Shown: one piece after another, positions 13,487 through 25,134 of the stretch
How positions within the stretch are numbered: position 1 is the stretch's first letter
How the letters are laid out: every line of letters starts with the position of its first letter
Position numbers and translations under genes: made by a program
From: Rotaria sp. Silwood1
Lineage: Eukaryota > Rotifera > Eurotatoria > Philodinida > Philodinidae
NCBI GenBank assembly: GCA_905250075.1
Contig: CAJNOP010000225.1
Location: 157,621 to 221,620, forward strand
Direction of reading: 5' to 3'
DNA: 64,000 bases
The notes under the pieces: generated by a model
What the model was told of the DNA's origin: nothing
Seen by the model: only the letters and a program-made list of their open reading frames with translations
The model's database searches: none

Positions 13487-16400
13487 TTAATGAAAAATTG
13501 AAAATGAATTTTGTTTATCTGTTGATACTTGTTGTTGTGTTTGTTCACGTATTTGAATTTGTCGTAAACATTCTTCATAATCACGAATTAATTGATGATA
13601 TTTATCATGTATAAATGTTGAATGATCTCGTGTTGGTTTAAGTGATTGATATAAATATTTACTAACAAGATTAGTACCATTTGTTTTATGTAAAATATGT
13701 TTAAGTAATATTAAACCATAATATAATATAAATTCATGTCCTTGAGCTTGTAAAATAAAAAATTTATCTAATAATATACCAATATAATGTATTTGTTCAA
13801 CTGATTGTCGAATAAAATAAACAAATTGATGTAAAAATATTTTATCAGCTGAACCATATTCAACAAGTTCATTTAAATATGGTATTAATTGTGTTGCTAA
13901 CCAAAATTGTTTTTGATGATATGTTTCAATAATAAAACGAAGAAATAATTGACATGCTAAACGATTATGTATCATATATTGTACAAATTCAATTTGTGGT
14001 AATAATGTTTTTAATATTGATGATGATGATATATCTGTATTTAAACGATTTTCAACTATTAAACGTATAAGATATGGTAAATAATGTGTTAATAATTTTG
14101 AATCAATTGGATCATGATATGAAATTCCACCATCAAGAACATCCCATGCATATAAACCCATATGAAGTAATTTAAGAAGAAATTGTAATTCTTTATTCGA
14201 ACGTGGTAATGGAATTTCATCATCAACCTGAGAGCAAAAAAACAATCTTGCTATAAAATTAGTGACTAAAGGGATTGCAGCAAAATATTTTCAAATTCGG
14301 AAAGTAGAAGAAAATTATGTTATGCTCGAGGTAGATAAATTGTATATGAATGTTTTTGAGATTTAAAAAAAAAAGCCTGAATGCTCTTGTACATTATTTT
14401 TGACATCTGGAAATATGAGTAAGCGTGATATACTATACGAAAGGTGAATACAAGCTTTTGACTACAGAACAGGATACAATTTACACTTGTAGATAAATAC
14501 TTCACCGATTACATGGTTTGTCTATGATCAGGTTCTACTGTGTACTGTTCCTATGTCGATAGGTGGTGGTTCTTGTTAATGCTGAAACGATGCGCAATAG
14601 AATCTGACAATACATACATGATTAGATAGAGGAAGTCTTTCTCTACAAATTTTCATTCTGTAGTGAAAATCTTATAGTTGTTTTTGTCTATTTTGAATTT
14701 TTATTTGTCTCCTATACTTTTATATTGTTAATTTTTGTTATTCAAGTTTATTCTTTAAAAATTAATTTTATTTTAATAATAAAATAAAATATTTAATTAT
14801 ATCTAACCTGTTTATGTAGTAATAAAATACATGATTTAGCTAATATTGAAATAATATTTGGATCATTAAGTATAAATGGTATATGTTTATTAATAATATC
14901 TGTATCACGTGAATGTGCATCTAAAAATTGTTCAATTTCTCTTTGTTTTTTTAAATCTAATTTTCTTTCTTTTAATGCAGCATCAAGTGTCCAAACAAAT
15001 ATATGTATTGAATCAGATTTTGAAACACTATTATTTTCTAAATCATGAAATGCCATTAATAATAATAAACGTAATGATGAATAATGAACAATTTTTGTAC
15101 GTTGAAATAATTTTTGTAAACTTGTTCGTACAATATCATATAATTTAATATTTGTACCAATCATATGAACAAGTGTTTGAATTGTTGGTGATGTTTGTCG
15201 ACGTTGTTTAGGTAATTGAAGAAAATAATTATGATCACATTGTAATAATTGTTCTTCAACATTAGTTAAATATTGAGATATTATTGGTTGAAGTTCTTTT
15301 TGAAATAATGTATGATTATCTGTCCATATTAAACGTTTTAATTCAATTGGTGCACGAGAATAAATTTGTTCATGTTCAACGATATATTTTACATATCTAG
15401 ATAAACAAATATATATATATATATATGTACCATGAAAAGTGTTTATTAGTAGTAGCGTGACCAAGGCTGAATATTGCCTTATCATTTACAAGGCTCTCGA
15501 TTGTTTTTGAGAGTGGCGGGGGCTAATTTTTTTTCTTTTGCCAGACACTTCACAAAAACTTGGCAGACAGTCACTTATTTTTTGGGGAACTTCCCAATTT
15601 TTCATTAAAAGTGATGACCGGGGGGGGGAAGGGGGTAGCGCGACGAAGATACCTCTACCCCCCTCCAGGGCTAAGTAAAATCTTCGAAAAAATTGTCTCA
15701 AAACAAAAATTTTTCACCGCTCATATTATCACGTGACCAGTCGACTGCAGCCGTAAAATTAAATTTCGCAGACTATATTACACATTTTTGCCAGACAGTA
15801 TTAAAAATTTTCGCAGACACGCTTAAAAAATGTCAGGGGCTAGCCCCCGCCACATCGTGGGGCCTGATCATTTAAGATCTCCGGTTACGTTATTAGTGAT
15901 TACAAGATTGAGGTTCTTAGGAAACACGATTAAAGATTTTTGTTTCCACAATACGCACTATGGAATGTAGCAACTAATTAAAGAAATAAACCTTTTGTGA
16001 AATAGAATCTAAAAGGAGTGTAGAAGTATATAGAAAAGAAATTCACGCCCATTTCGTTTCTCATACATTAGGACAGATGCTAACCGAATACCATCGGATA
16101 CAGTATTGATTAATGATTCTGACTCTTTGACAATATATTAACTACTTCCTTATTGTAGTTCTGAACAATGAAGGAAAATGAAATTATGTGTTCCAAGATA
16201 GATCGAATACAAAAATATTCTTGGCTAGCAACAACAACTGTATTAATGGGTGGTCGGAAAGTTTTGGCATAAAATGTTTGTTCATTTTTGACTCGCTTGA
16301 AAATATTTCCGACGAGTCAAAACCTATGCGTTAGAACCAGAATTGTGTACTCTTTCCGAATATGGACTTAGAAATGTTGTGTCGGTTTTTGTTTGAGAGT

Positions 16401-18123
16401 TGTGAAATAATCTTTGAAAGGTCTGAACAATTAGTTTGGACAGATTTTTTTTTCCATACACTTTTGGGATCCAAAACTAAAAGTTGGAATCTTTGTTATT
16501 ATAACAGCTTGTAGAGCGAAATCTACTCTACAAAATGTAGTAGTTGAGTTCTTTTTGCCTTTCAATAACGCTTCTGAATTTTCGTGTTTCCTAAATCGTC
16601 ATTTTGAGCAAAAAGCGTTTTACATGGAAAAGAGCTCTTGGAAAAATGCATATAGCTTTCATTGGGTAAAAGCTACAATTTAGTTCGCTATCACATTTTG
16701 TCAAAAATTGTTCTCTCTACAAAACTACCGTATCCGATAATTTTTAGCATCTTCGCAAAGGGATTTATAAGAGTCAGCAAAACCTGTTTGTTTGTAGGTC
16801 AAAACTAATTGTTTAGACCTTTCAAAGATTATTTCACAATTCTCAAACAAAAACCGACAGAAAATTTCTAAGTCCCTATTCGGAAAGAGTACACAATTCT
16901 GATTTTGACTCGTCGGAAATATTTTCAAGCGAGTCAAAAATGAACAAATATTTTATGCCAAAACTTTCCGACCACTCGTTATGTTTCACAATTTTATCCC
17001 GTAAGGATTACACAAACAGTTTTTTATAGAGGTTCTTGTACAATATTTCTGTTACGATGATATTCATTCAAAAAACTTCAACAGTAAGCTAAGAGCCAAA
17101 ACTCTTTTCAAAATATTTATAGATCACTTACGAGGGAGCATTCTGTAGATCCTAACGATCTATGAATTCTCTGAAAAAAGTTCGTGCCGCTAGCTTATTA
17201 TTGTTGAAATACTGCCTTTTTACTGTATGTTTAAGAAAAGAGAGCTGTGGTCCCCCTCAGGAACACTTGGAAAACTGAATTTTAAATTTCAATTTCAAAC
17301 TTTGCATAGATAGAGGGCTCAATGAGAATACTTTATTGTGAAAGTTTCAGCTTTTTTCGTTGCACCTATCTTAAGATGCAATTATCATAAAATTGCTCAT
17401 ATACCCCAGCGAATCCGATGTTCTTATCTCATACTAGGAGCAACCAAAAAATCTGAAACATTCATAATAAACTGTTCTCATCGAGGCCTATATACATGCA
17501 AAGTTTTAGGCTGAAACTCAAAACTCACTTTTCCTGATGTTTCTGAGGGAAACCACGGCTTTTTCCGAAACATATAGTAAAATGCTATATCTCAGCAGTA
17601 AGAAGCTAGCGGTACGAACTTTTTTTGGAGGATTCATAGATCATTAGGACCTATATAATCCCCATATGGCTGACTCAAAAGCGATGTGACACTTGGGAAT
17701 GTTCCCTCGTTACTCTTGACTTAAAAAATTGATTTATCAATTTGAAGAATTTTTATCATAAGTAACATAAATAACATACTTATCCGGTATTTTTGGCATA
17801 TGTTTAACAATTTCCATAACAATTGGTGTAACATGTGTTAAATTAATAACTGCAAAACTTTTTTCTAATAATGTTTCTAATTGTTCTTTATCATCATGTT
17901 GTGCTAATTCTTGTATTCGTTTTATTAATCTATCTTTCATATCATCAAGTACAGCAAGATGAAAATCTAATCGTTTAACTTCAAGTAAATCAAGTAATGG
18001 TAATGCTGGTCTTATTTGTGTTAATGCAATACCATTTTCATCTTGTATTTCTTTTATAGCACGAAATGGATCTTCACAATTTGTTAATGTTGTTTTAAGT
18101 TCTTCTTTAAAATTGATATTCAT
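13487..18123 (-). CDS. NELFB: Negative elongation factor B (NELF-B / COBRA1)
   Basis: Three exons, 18123-17780, 15396-14808 and 14227-13487, give 557 residues (the human protein has 580). Matching blocks run the whole length: LTNCEDPFRAIKEIQDENG and ALPLLDLLEVKRLDFH at the start, LLEKSFAVINLTHVTPIVM, KHMPKIPDKYVKYIV across the first junction, ELKRLIWTDN, KLYDIVRTSLQKLFQRTKIV and HYSSLRLLLLMAFHDLE in the middle, and LLKLLHMGLYAWDVLDGG after the second. NELF-B is a HEAT-like scaffold of the NELF complex that, with DSIF, holds RNA polymerase II in promoter-proximal pause. Intron 1 (2,383 bp) is filled with small transposons; intron 2 is 580 bp. The C-terminal Pro-rich tail of the vertebrate protein is short here. 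Confidence 0.93.
14228..14807 (-). other. 580-bp intron 2 of NELFB
   Basis: The donor GTTAGAT follows the codons for HKQ and the acceptor CTCTCAG precedes VDDEIP, both phase 0. I see no repeat or ORF of significance inside. Confidence 0.7.
15489..15866. mobile_element. hAT-type MITE in NELFB intron 1
   Basis: A 378-bp GC-richer block is flanked by the identical 8-bp direct repeat ATCATTTA (15481-15488 and 15867-15874). Its ends are imperfect terminal inverted repeats: the left begins CAAGGC and contains GTGGCGGGGGCTA, and the right end read in reverse begins CAGGCC and contains GTGGCGGGGGCTAG. An 8-bp target duplication with CA(G/A)G-type termini is the hallmark of hAT elements. No transposase is encoded, so it is non-autonomous. 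A G-run (15620-15635) and a CACGTG hexamer near 15730 lie inside. It lies between NELFB exons 1 and 2. Confidence 0.8.
16246..16979. mobile_element. 734-bp TA-flanked inverted-repeat element (Tc1/mariner-like MITE)
   Basis: The first ~190 bases and the last ~183 are reverse complements at roughly 93-95% by eye, with one short indel. Both ends carry GTGGTCGGAAAGTTTTGGCA next to a TA dinucleotide (16244-16245 and 16980-16981). The 360-bp centre is non-coding. A TA target and long terminal inverted repeats fit a Tc1/mariner-superfamily derivative without transposase. High similarity of the arms suggests a young insertion or gene conversion between arms. It is the middle of three insertions in NELFB intron 1. 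Confidence 0.8.
17131..17709. mobile_element. Third inverted-repeat element in NELFB intron 1 (family shared with 23.8 kb)
   Basis: The left end CGAGGGAGCATTC and the right end GAATGTTCCCTCG are inverted. Inside, the left arm (GATCTATGAATTCTCTG, AAAAAAGTTCGTGCCGCTAG) matches the reverse complement of the right arm over about 150 bases with scattered changes. Flanks read TA on the left and TTA on the right, so a TA target is likely but not certain. The central part contains a motif around CGATGTTCTTATCTCA that recurs in the degraded copy near 24.0 kb. No coding capacity. Confidence 0.7.
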
Positions 18124-18227
18124 CTAGAAAATAAGTTTTCAAAAGAAAAACAAAACAAAACTTTGTATACATGGCACAATAAAAAAAGAAAAGAAATAGT
18201 TTTAAAAAAAAACAAACAACAAAACAG

Positions 18228-18790
18228 TTAATTTAATAAATTACGCGTTGTTTGAATTTCAGGTTCAATTTTAATATTTTTTTCATGATTTTGAGCATAT
18301 AAACTTGTTTCTTTTACACGTTCAACAAGACGAGCTAAATAAGAAAAATTTATTTTTGTCAAAAAAAAATTATTATTTTACTTTGAAATTCAAGTATTGC
18401 ATTTTGTCGTTTAAGATCTTCAATTAATTTTTGATGTTGCTGAGTTTTTGTTTTTAATGATTGAATATATTCAGTAGCAGATTTTAGAATATGAGCACGT
18501 GATGCCTTTAAAAAAAAAACAAAATTTGAATGTTTCTTTATTTTTTATTTTTTTATTCAATTTTCAAAAGTTTATTTTTATACCTTTTCACCTTTCAATA
18601 ATGGAATCACATCTCGTAAATCATTAAAACTACCTTTTATATGATCACGTCTTTTTCTTTCAAGTGCATTATGATGTGCACGTTTTTCAGCTTGATTTTG
18701 ATTATGATTTTGTATATTTGAATTCATATCAACATCATCTATTCCAATATTATTATCATTAAATTGATCAAGATCAAGATCTGAAGACAT
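18228..18790 (-). CDS. MAX: MAX, bHLH-leucine zipper dimerisation partner of MYC/MAD
   Basis: Three exons, 18790-18584, 18505-18382 and 18334-18228, give 145 residues. The core is unmistakable: [20 protein letters not shown] (basic region plus helix 1), [29 protein letters not shown] (helix 2) and the zipper [15 protein letters not shown]. The H, E and RxRR contacts that read CACGTG E-boxes are present. MAX dimerises with MYC, MXD and MNT proteins. An acidic Asn/Asp-rich N-terminus (about 30 residues) precedes the basic region, as in the long vertebrate isoform. The C-terminus is short. It sits 104 bp upstream of the NELFB start codon on the same strand, and its own upstream side faces SMG9. 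Confidence 0.95.
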
Positions 18791-20009
18791 TTTATCTAGA
18801 CAAAAACAAAAAAAAAAAACATTTTATGTTCAATATACAAACATAAAACAACATCATTAAATCACTCAAGATTATTATGATAGTGTACATTCATGTTCTA
18901 ATATAAGAATCAAAACAAACAAATATATTTTCTAAATAATCAACAGCAATATTTAAAGTTTCAAGTCCCGGATTTCCCAACCTGACTAGATGATACTTTC
19001 AATGAAATTCCTAATCTTAGTTAGATAATCGTCCCGATGACACAAGATGCTTTCTTTTGTATTTCGCGATTAGTCCACCTTACACATTTCTCGGATAACG
19101 AAAGTCCACCGAGTTTTGAGGGTTTCCGGTTGACAGAAGAATTTTAGACCCGCACTCGGTCTTACACTGCCGGGTTTAGAGCGTACTTCTAAAGACTAGC
19201 GACACCCATGAGATTTCATTGAGTCCTATTCGAACGCGAATCCGGTCCCAGAAATTTTTCGATTTGAGCAGCTCAAACACCCACACTTTTGAATACGAAC
19301 AGTGGCACACTTTGATACGTTCTCTCAATCAAACCAATTGGTTTATATTCTGCCGTCGGTCTGGAGAGGAATCGAAAGCAATCATATAGACCATGTGATT
19401 TCTTTTTTCATAGCTTCCTATATACATATGTCATATAAGTAATAATACTAAAATGAAAGTATGTAGAATGCCTTAGGTAAAATCAACATTTTTCTTTTTT
19501 TTTTTTATTTATTAATACACGTAAAAAAAAAATAAGATTATATTTTTCGAATAATATAATATTTAAATTGAGAAAAAAAAAGAAAAATATTTTTTTTTTT
19601 CCACCGGATATAAGAGAACAAAACATACAAAACTTGATGAGTCATACGTATATGTTGTATGTCAAATAAAAAAAATCTATTTATCGACATCTATCGAAAA
19701 TTTTCTTTATAATATTCAAGAGAAAATTTTTGAAAAAAAAAATTTTTTCATCATTATTCTAATCAAAAAATATATATTTTCATTGGTTATTAATTATTAT
19801 GAAATTAATTAAAACAATCATTATATATAGGCTATCTACCTGTGTTTGCCTGTCTATTGTGTGTCTGTATGTTTTTTTTTTTCCTTCATATATATATATA
19901 AACTTACACAATCTTTTTTAACTGGGCGTATTTTTTTATTTTTTTTTTTTTTGAAAGATTTCTTATTGGAAAAAAATTGTAGAATGTTTCTAATTAGTTT
20001 TATGTGGCC
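18791..20009. promoter_or_regulatory. Shared upstream region between MAX (-) and SMG9 (+)
   Basis: Divergent start codons face each other over 1.2 kb. The centre, 18960-19390, has much higher GC content and fewer homopolymers than everything around it and lacks an ORF. The rest is A/T homopolymer DNA with a TA-repeat at about 19889-19900. A bidirectional promoter is likely; no precise element can be named. Confidence 0.45.
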
Positions 20010-20019
20010 ATGCGGATGA
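20002..20019 (+). promoter_or_regulatory. Tiny upstream ORF overlapping the SMG9 start
   Basis: An ATG at 20002 opens a five-codon ORF (MWPCG, stop at 20017-20019) that overlaps the first codons of SMG9 in another frame; the SMG9 ATG is at 20010 and a second in-frame ATG at 20016. Scanning ribosomes would meet the short ORF first if the transcript starts upstream, which the sequence does not show. It might reduce translation of SMG9 or be chance. Confidence 0.3.
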
Positions 20020-23000
20020 ATCAACAATATCAACAGAGACAAAATGGCTTTTCAGCCAGACAAAAATATAATAATAAAAATAATGATAATAATAGTCAAC
20101 AACGTCATTCATATCAACAACAACAACAACAACAATCAACACCTAAACAAGAATTTAAACCAGTTGCTATATTAAAACGTGGTGATCCATCTGGAACAAC
20201 AATTATAAATAAAGATGATAATCAATCAAAAGAAAATATTTCATCAAATACACAACAACAAACAAAAATAACAACTTATAAAGTATATATATATTGAAAA
20301 TAAAATTTTATAATATAATCAATCAGATTTTAAATCAATAAAAATATTTTATTTAGTTACAAGAATGTGTAATAACTTAAGACAAAAAATTTCTTCGGAC
20401 TTTATTATTATGAAAATTTAAGAATGTGTGATTTTACACATTAGTCTAATGGGAATGATCAATTTGACAGTGATAGTTTTTTTTTTACGACTAAAAAAAA
20501 ATATATTTAAAATATTCGTTCAATGAGATGCAAATTTATTTTTACGCATGGTTAAATATAGCTCGATAAGCTAACTGCGAATATGTAGTTTATAATTTTT
20601 TTTTTGTTTTTGAAGCTTAGTAAGGAAATATTATAGTTCATGGTTTTAAATTCTTTTAGGCTCATATAGAGTTATGCAAAGCTATATTATGAAGTTAGTT
20701 AAATTACATTTGATAGTAGAAAGTATATGTCATAAATTATTTTGAGGATAGGATAGGTTGAATTCTATGTAACATTATTATAAAAGCCGATTTGTGAAAT
20801 GAAAGAGAATACAGACAATTTAATAAGAATCTTTAGAATATCCTAACGACTAATTTTTTTTTTCAAGATTTATTCTGATTATCAAAACTCGTTATTCGAT
20901 CAATAATATTTCAATACAACTTCGTATTAAATTCTTTTTTTTTTTTAAAACAGTAATATGACAAAGTTAAGATTATCAAGAATTCATTTGAATAATCTTC
21001 AACTCTAGAGTTTAATCTTGTGGAATCAAACTTTTTGAGTCCGACTTTCTCATACTTTTTTTTTGTAGTAGTTAAAACTCATTGAATTAATCCGGATCCG
21101 AAGTCCTCTATCTGCATCCCTATTGAAATAAACATAAAGAATATTTTTTTTTCAGAGGCAATGTCTGGCTTATATCAGTAAACCACTCAAGTAATTTTAC
21201 TTTTATATAGAATCGATTCTATTCTCCATATGTTAAGTAAGGAATAAAAAACAGAACTTTTTATAGATTCATTAAAACATTTGAAAAATAACAGAGCATT
21301 AGAAAGACATTCTCATTAATAAATAGAAAAAAAAATATATACTATTGAAAAAAATTTTCGAACTTTATCAATAGTATTTCGATACTTTTGTAAAAAATTT
21401 TCTAATCAGAATTAGATAATTGCCTCGAAGATATAACACTCTTAATATTTGATGATTAACACACCCTACATATTTATTAGATAATTAAAGCTCTAGAGAG
21501 GTGCTACTATATTTTTAATTTCTCATATGTGTAACAATATTAAATGTCGTAATAAATTTCGAAATTTTAAAGTCTTTTATAGATCTTACGCAAATCATTA
21601 TACAATGGGATTATTCTTTGTTAATAACTTTATTTATATTTTTAGCAAGTGGTTATACAACAGCCACCAATACCTATAATTTTATCATCAACTAAAACAC
21701 CCGTAAATGTTTCACCACCTGTTCCAAGTCCTTCGACATCAACACCAATTCCTGTTGCATCTTCATCCATACCAACAACAACTACTACATCAGTAAATAT
21801 TCCATTAAATTCATCAACTCCTCCTATTATTCAACGATCTAATGGACCAATAAATTTAACACGTACAACATCAACAATTTCAACACCATTATTAACACAA
21901 ACACAACATGATCAACATATACAATCAATAAATTCACGTTTACTTTCATCATCAATGACAATGAAATCATCATTAAAATTAATTGATGATACATTAACAT
22001 GGTGTGAAAATGGACAATTAAATAATTATTTACAAGATTCGGATGGTTTTGTTGTTATTGGTGCTATTGGTAGAGAAAAAGTTGGTAAATCAACATTATT
22101 ATCATTATTAGGTGGAAATCAATTTATTGATGAAGATCGTTTAATGATATTTCCAGCAGCATCATCAAATTCACATAAAATAACACATGGTATTGATATT
22201 TATATTACAAATGAACAAACAATATTACTTGATACACAACCATTATTAAGTTCACAATTACATCAACAACAAATATTACAATCATCAAATGATTATCCTC
22301 ATACTCAACAACAACAACAAACATCTTTAACACCACATTTTTGGCAACAACAAATTGATCCACGAGCAATGTATGTTGATAATATACTTGAATTACAAAC
22401 ATTAGAAATAATTGCATTTATATTATCTGTTTGTCATGTTGTTTTAATTGTTGAAGATCAATTTGCTGATCCATATTTATATCGTTTATTACAATTAGCT
22501 GATATATTACGACCTATATTAAAACGTAATACAAATGAAATAATTAAACCACATTCACCACATATTGTTTTTATATTAAATAAATGTAATAATTATATAT
22601 CACCACAAGAACGTTTATTAATTAAACGTTCATTAGTACAAATGATGATGGATACACAATTTCGTATATATTCATCATTAAAACAAACAAATAAAATTAA
22701 AATACAAACAAATTTAAAACATATTGTTATAGATTTAAAACAAAAAGAATTAAATGAAAATTTATTAATTAAATTATTACAACAAACAAAATTAGTTGAT
22801 AATAATAATAATAATAACGACGATGATGATGATGATGAAACAAATAAAGTAAATTTATTTTATTAGTTATATTTTAGACTAACACGAAGAAAGACTTGTT
22901 TCACAATAAATTTACCATCTAGAATAATATATTTAAACTGAAATGAATGACTCTAGTAACTAATAAAAATTTCAGCTTCAATAAGTGAATCTCAATACCT

Positions 23001-25134
23001 GTGCATAATAGAATGTTGAAATTCGATTTTATTCATTTTCTATGAACACCTTAGTACATAGCTAGGCATGCACCGAACCCGGGAACAGACCTGGGATTCC
23101 CCGGTTCGGCCGTTCCCAGGGTTCGGCGACCGAATCCCAGGAATGACCGAACCCGGGAACAGACCCGGGTTTCCCCGGTTCGGCCGTTCCCAGGGTTCGG
23201 CGACCGAACCCCAGGAATGACCGAACCCCGGGAAGTTCGGGTTCGGTGCATACTGATGTGATCAAAAATTCACAGATCTAGATTTAGGAACCATTGACCT
23301 GTGTGATAACATAGGCAAAAAAAGGTTCCTTAGATCTTCACAACAAAAGAAGGTATTGATAATATATTTGAGTAGAATTTTTAAAAGTACGTAACAGATG
23401 CCGGAAACTAGCACCATCTGTCGTACTGTAATTATTTAAGAATATTAATTTAATGCTGATGCAAATAAAAAGATAATCTTTGCCTTTAGGATAGACTTCA
23501 CGACTCAAGTCGTATCTCTCTAGTGAGATTTTCAATAAGATGAAATTTAAAAAAACTGTTTTCTAGAGACCATGAATAAAGTTCTTGGTTCGTCATTATC
23601 TAGAGATTTTAAAGAAAACTTTGTAATGTTTTGAATCAATTTAAATTTCTTATTTGATTATCTGAACATTTTTGTTGTTTATATATTTGCACTTCGTCAT
23701 GTCGCTAACAAATAATTTTATTCATATGTATAAAAACTATGCATTCTACTATTATTAATCGCTTTAAAGTTAGAACTGTGTGAATTATATAGATTCAAAT
23801 GAGTTATGAATATCTTGAAAAAAGTTCGTTGCTGTAGAGCTACTGTAGTCTTTTGTTTAAATGGACGCTTTAGTCCTCGGAAAACCGATTTTCGAATTTT
23901 GACTTGAAACTTTGTATAAATCAAGTTTTAAGAAGAATCGATTATGGTGAAAGCTGCAGATTCGATGTTCTTATTTCAAAATAGGAGTAGATTATTTTCA
24001 TAAAAGGCTTGTTTCAAGGTAAAATTCGAAAACCAGTCTTCTCAATACTGTTGAGAGGAACTGCAGCATTGTATTGAAAAGTACCCTAAAAGTGCGGTAT
24101 CTCCATCACAATAACCTGAGGTTACGGACTGTTTTTCAAGGTATTCCTAATCCATTAAGATTTATATAATGTGTATATATTTGGCTCAAAGACGATTAAT
24201 CACTTGAAGGACTTCTCTTGTTAGATAGAAAATTATTTCGATTCTCAGAGAAAATATTGAAATAGATAAAGGATATAATTGCAGATTTTTTTTTTTATTA
24301 AAATATAATTAAGAAAAACGGAATACGTGTAAAAAAACAAAAAAAAAGAGAAATATAAATATTTTTCTTTCGAATGACCAATACATCATGAAAACATGTC
24401 ACCGGAAACTTTCATCATGTCAATTCTAACCAGTTTTTACTTTTTAACCTAAATAAATACTAAAAATAGAAATATTCAATTTGATGAAACAAAAATTAGT
24501 CACAACGGAAACATCACGTAGCTTAGCTTGAAGTCTATTTAAAATTTGTGATTATAGTAAATTTATTCAATTTCGTCTAACATTCTTGTAGAGATATTAT
24601 AGTAAAAAAAAATGCTAAAAATAAATCAAATTAAGAAATATTAAAAATTTATTGAATAATTTTGTTATTATTAAAAAGAAAAAAGAAAATATTTTAGGAA
24701 ATCGATTTAACAAATGATAATGATGAAGATTTAGATGATAAACGTTCGTATAATTATATTTCTATTTTTAAATAAAAATTAAATAATCTCTTTGTTTTTT
24801 GAAGAAATAAATTATGATTATGTTAATGCAATATTTATTCCACGACGAGATTTTCGTGATTCACATTCATCACATTGGCAATCACGTTTTCTTGGTTTTT
24901 CAAATGCTGATTCAATTGTTCGACAACTTCGACAACAATTACTTGCTATTGATCGACCACATATTGAACAATGTCAAACACAACGTGCTTGGTTAACTCA
25001 TGCTTCACGTATTTGGGATTTAATAACAAAATCAAGTCAAGTAAGAAAATACGCCTACATATACAAAGTGTATATATAAATGAAATTTTCTGTGTTTTGT
25101 TTAGTGGGCTGATTTTAGTCGTTTATTAACATGA
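20010..25134 (+). CDS. SMG9: SMG9, nonsense-mediated mRNA decay factor
   Basis: Five exons, 20010-20282, 21646-22848, 24698-24743, 24805-25040 and 25105-25134, give 595 residues (human 520). The N-terminal 190 residues are Gln/Asn then Pro/Ser/Thr-rich and disordered. The G-like domain follows: LKLIDDTLTWCENG, the P-loop GREKVGKSTLLSLL, HGIDIYITNEQTILLDTQPL, and ILELQTLEIIAFILSVCHVV, all aligned with SMG9. The last exons give LTHASRIWDLITKSSQ and ADFSRLLT, matching the SMG9 C-terminus. SMG9 binds SMG8 and the kinase SMG1 and restrains UPF1 phosphorylation. The exon 3 donor (GTTCGTATA) is weak, but its phase is the only one that keeps the frame. Introns 1 and 2 are 1.36 and 1.85 kb. Confidence 0.93.
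20283..21645 (+). other. 1.36-kb intron 1 of SMG9
   Basis: The donor GTATATATAT follows the TTYK codons and the acceptor TTTTTAG precedes QVVIQQPP, both phase 0. The contents are AT-rich and without ORF or recognisable repeat. Confidence 0.7.
23066..23252. repeat. GC-rich 74-bp tandem repeat with inverted ends, SMG9 intron 2
   Basis: A unit of 74 bases starting ACCGAACCCGGGAACAGAC repeats at 23072, 23146 and (partly) 23220, about 2.4 copies with few differences. The block is bounded by inverted termini: ATGCACCGAACCC at left and GGGTTCGGTGCAT at right. Within each unit ACCGAAC and GTTCGG alternate, so the whole array can fold. Its GC content is far above the surrounding intron. It reads as a small mobile element with an internal minisatellite; I do not recognise a family. 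Confidence 0.75.
23800..24240. mobile_element. Degraded copy of the NELFB-intron inverted-repeat element
   Basis: Landmarks match the element at 17131-17709: AATATCTTGAAAAAAGTTCG at left, GCAGATTCGATGTTCTTAT in the centre, and an inverted counterpart near 24130 (TTTTTCAAGGTATTC). The arms have diverged much more than in the NELFB copy, so this insertion is older. It is non-coding and lies in intron 2 of SMG9. Confidence 0.55.

Noticed and set aside
15729-15737. CACGTG E-box near the MAX gene
   Set aside because: It lies inside the hAT-type MITE in NELFB intron 1, more than 2.8 kb from MAX, and such hexamers are expected by chance several times in 64 kb.
23051-23265. Gly/Pro-rich ORFs on the minus strand of SMG9 intron 2
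   Set aside because: They follow the 74-bp GC-rich tandem repeat and lie inside a well-supported intron.
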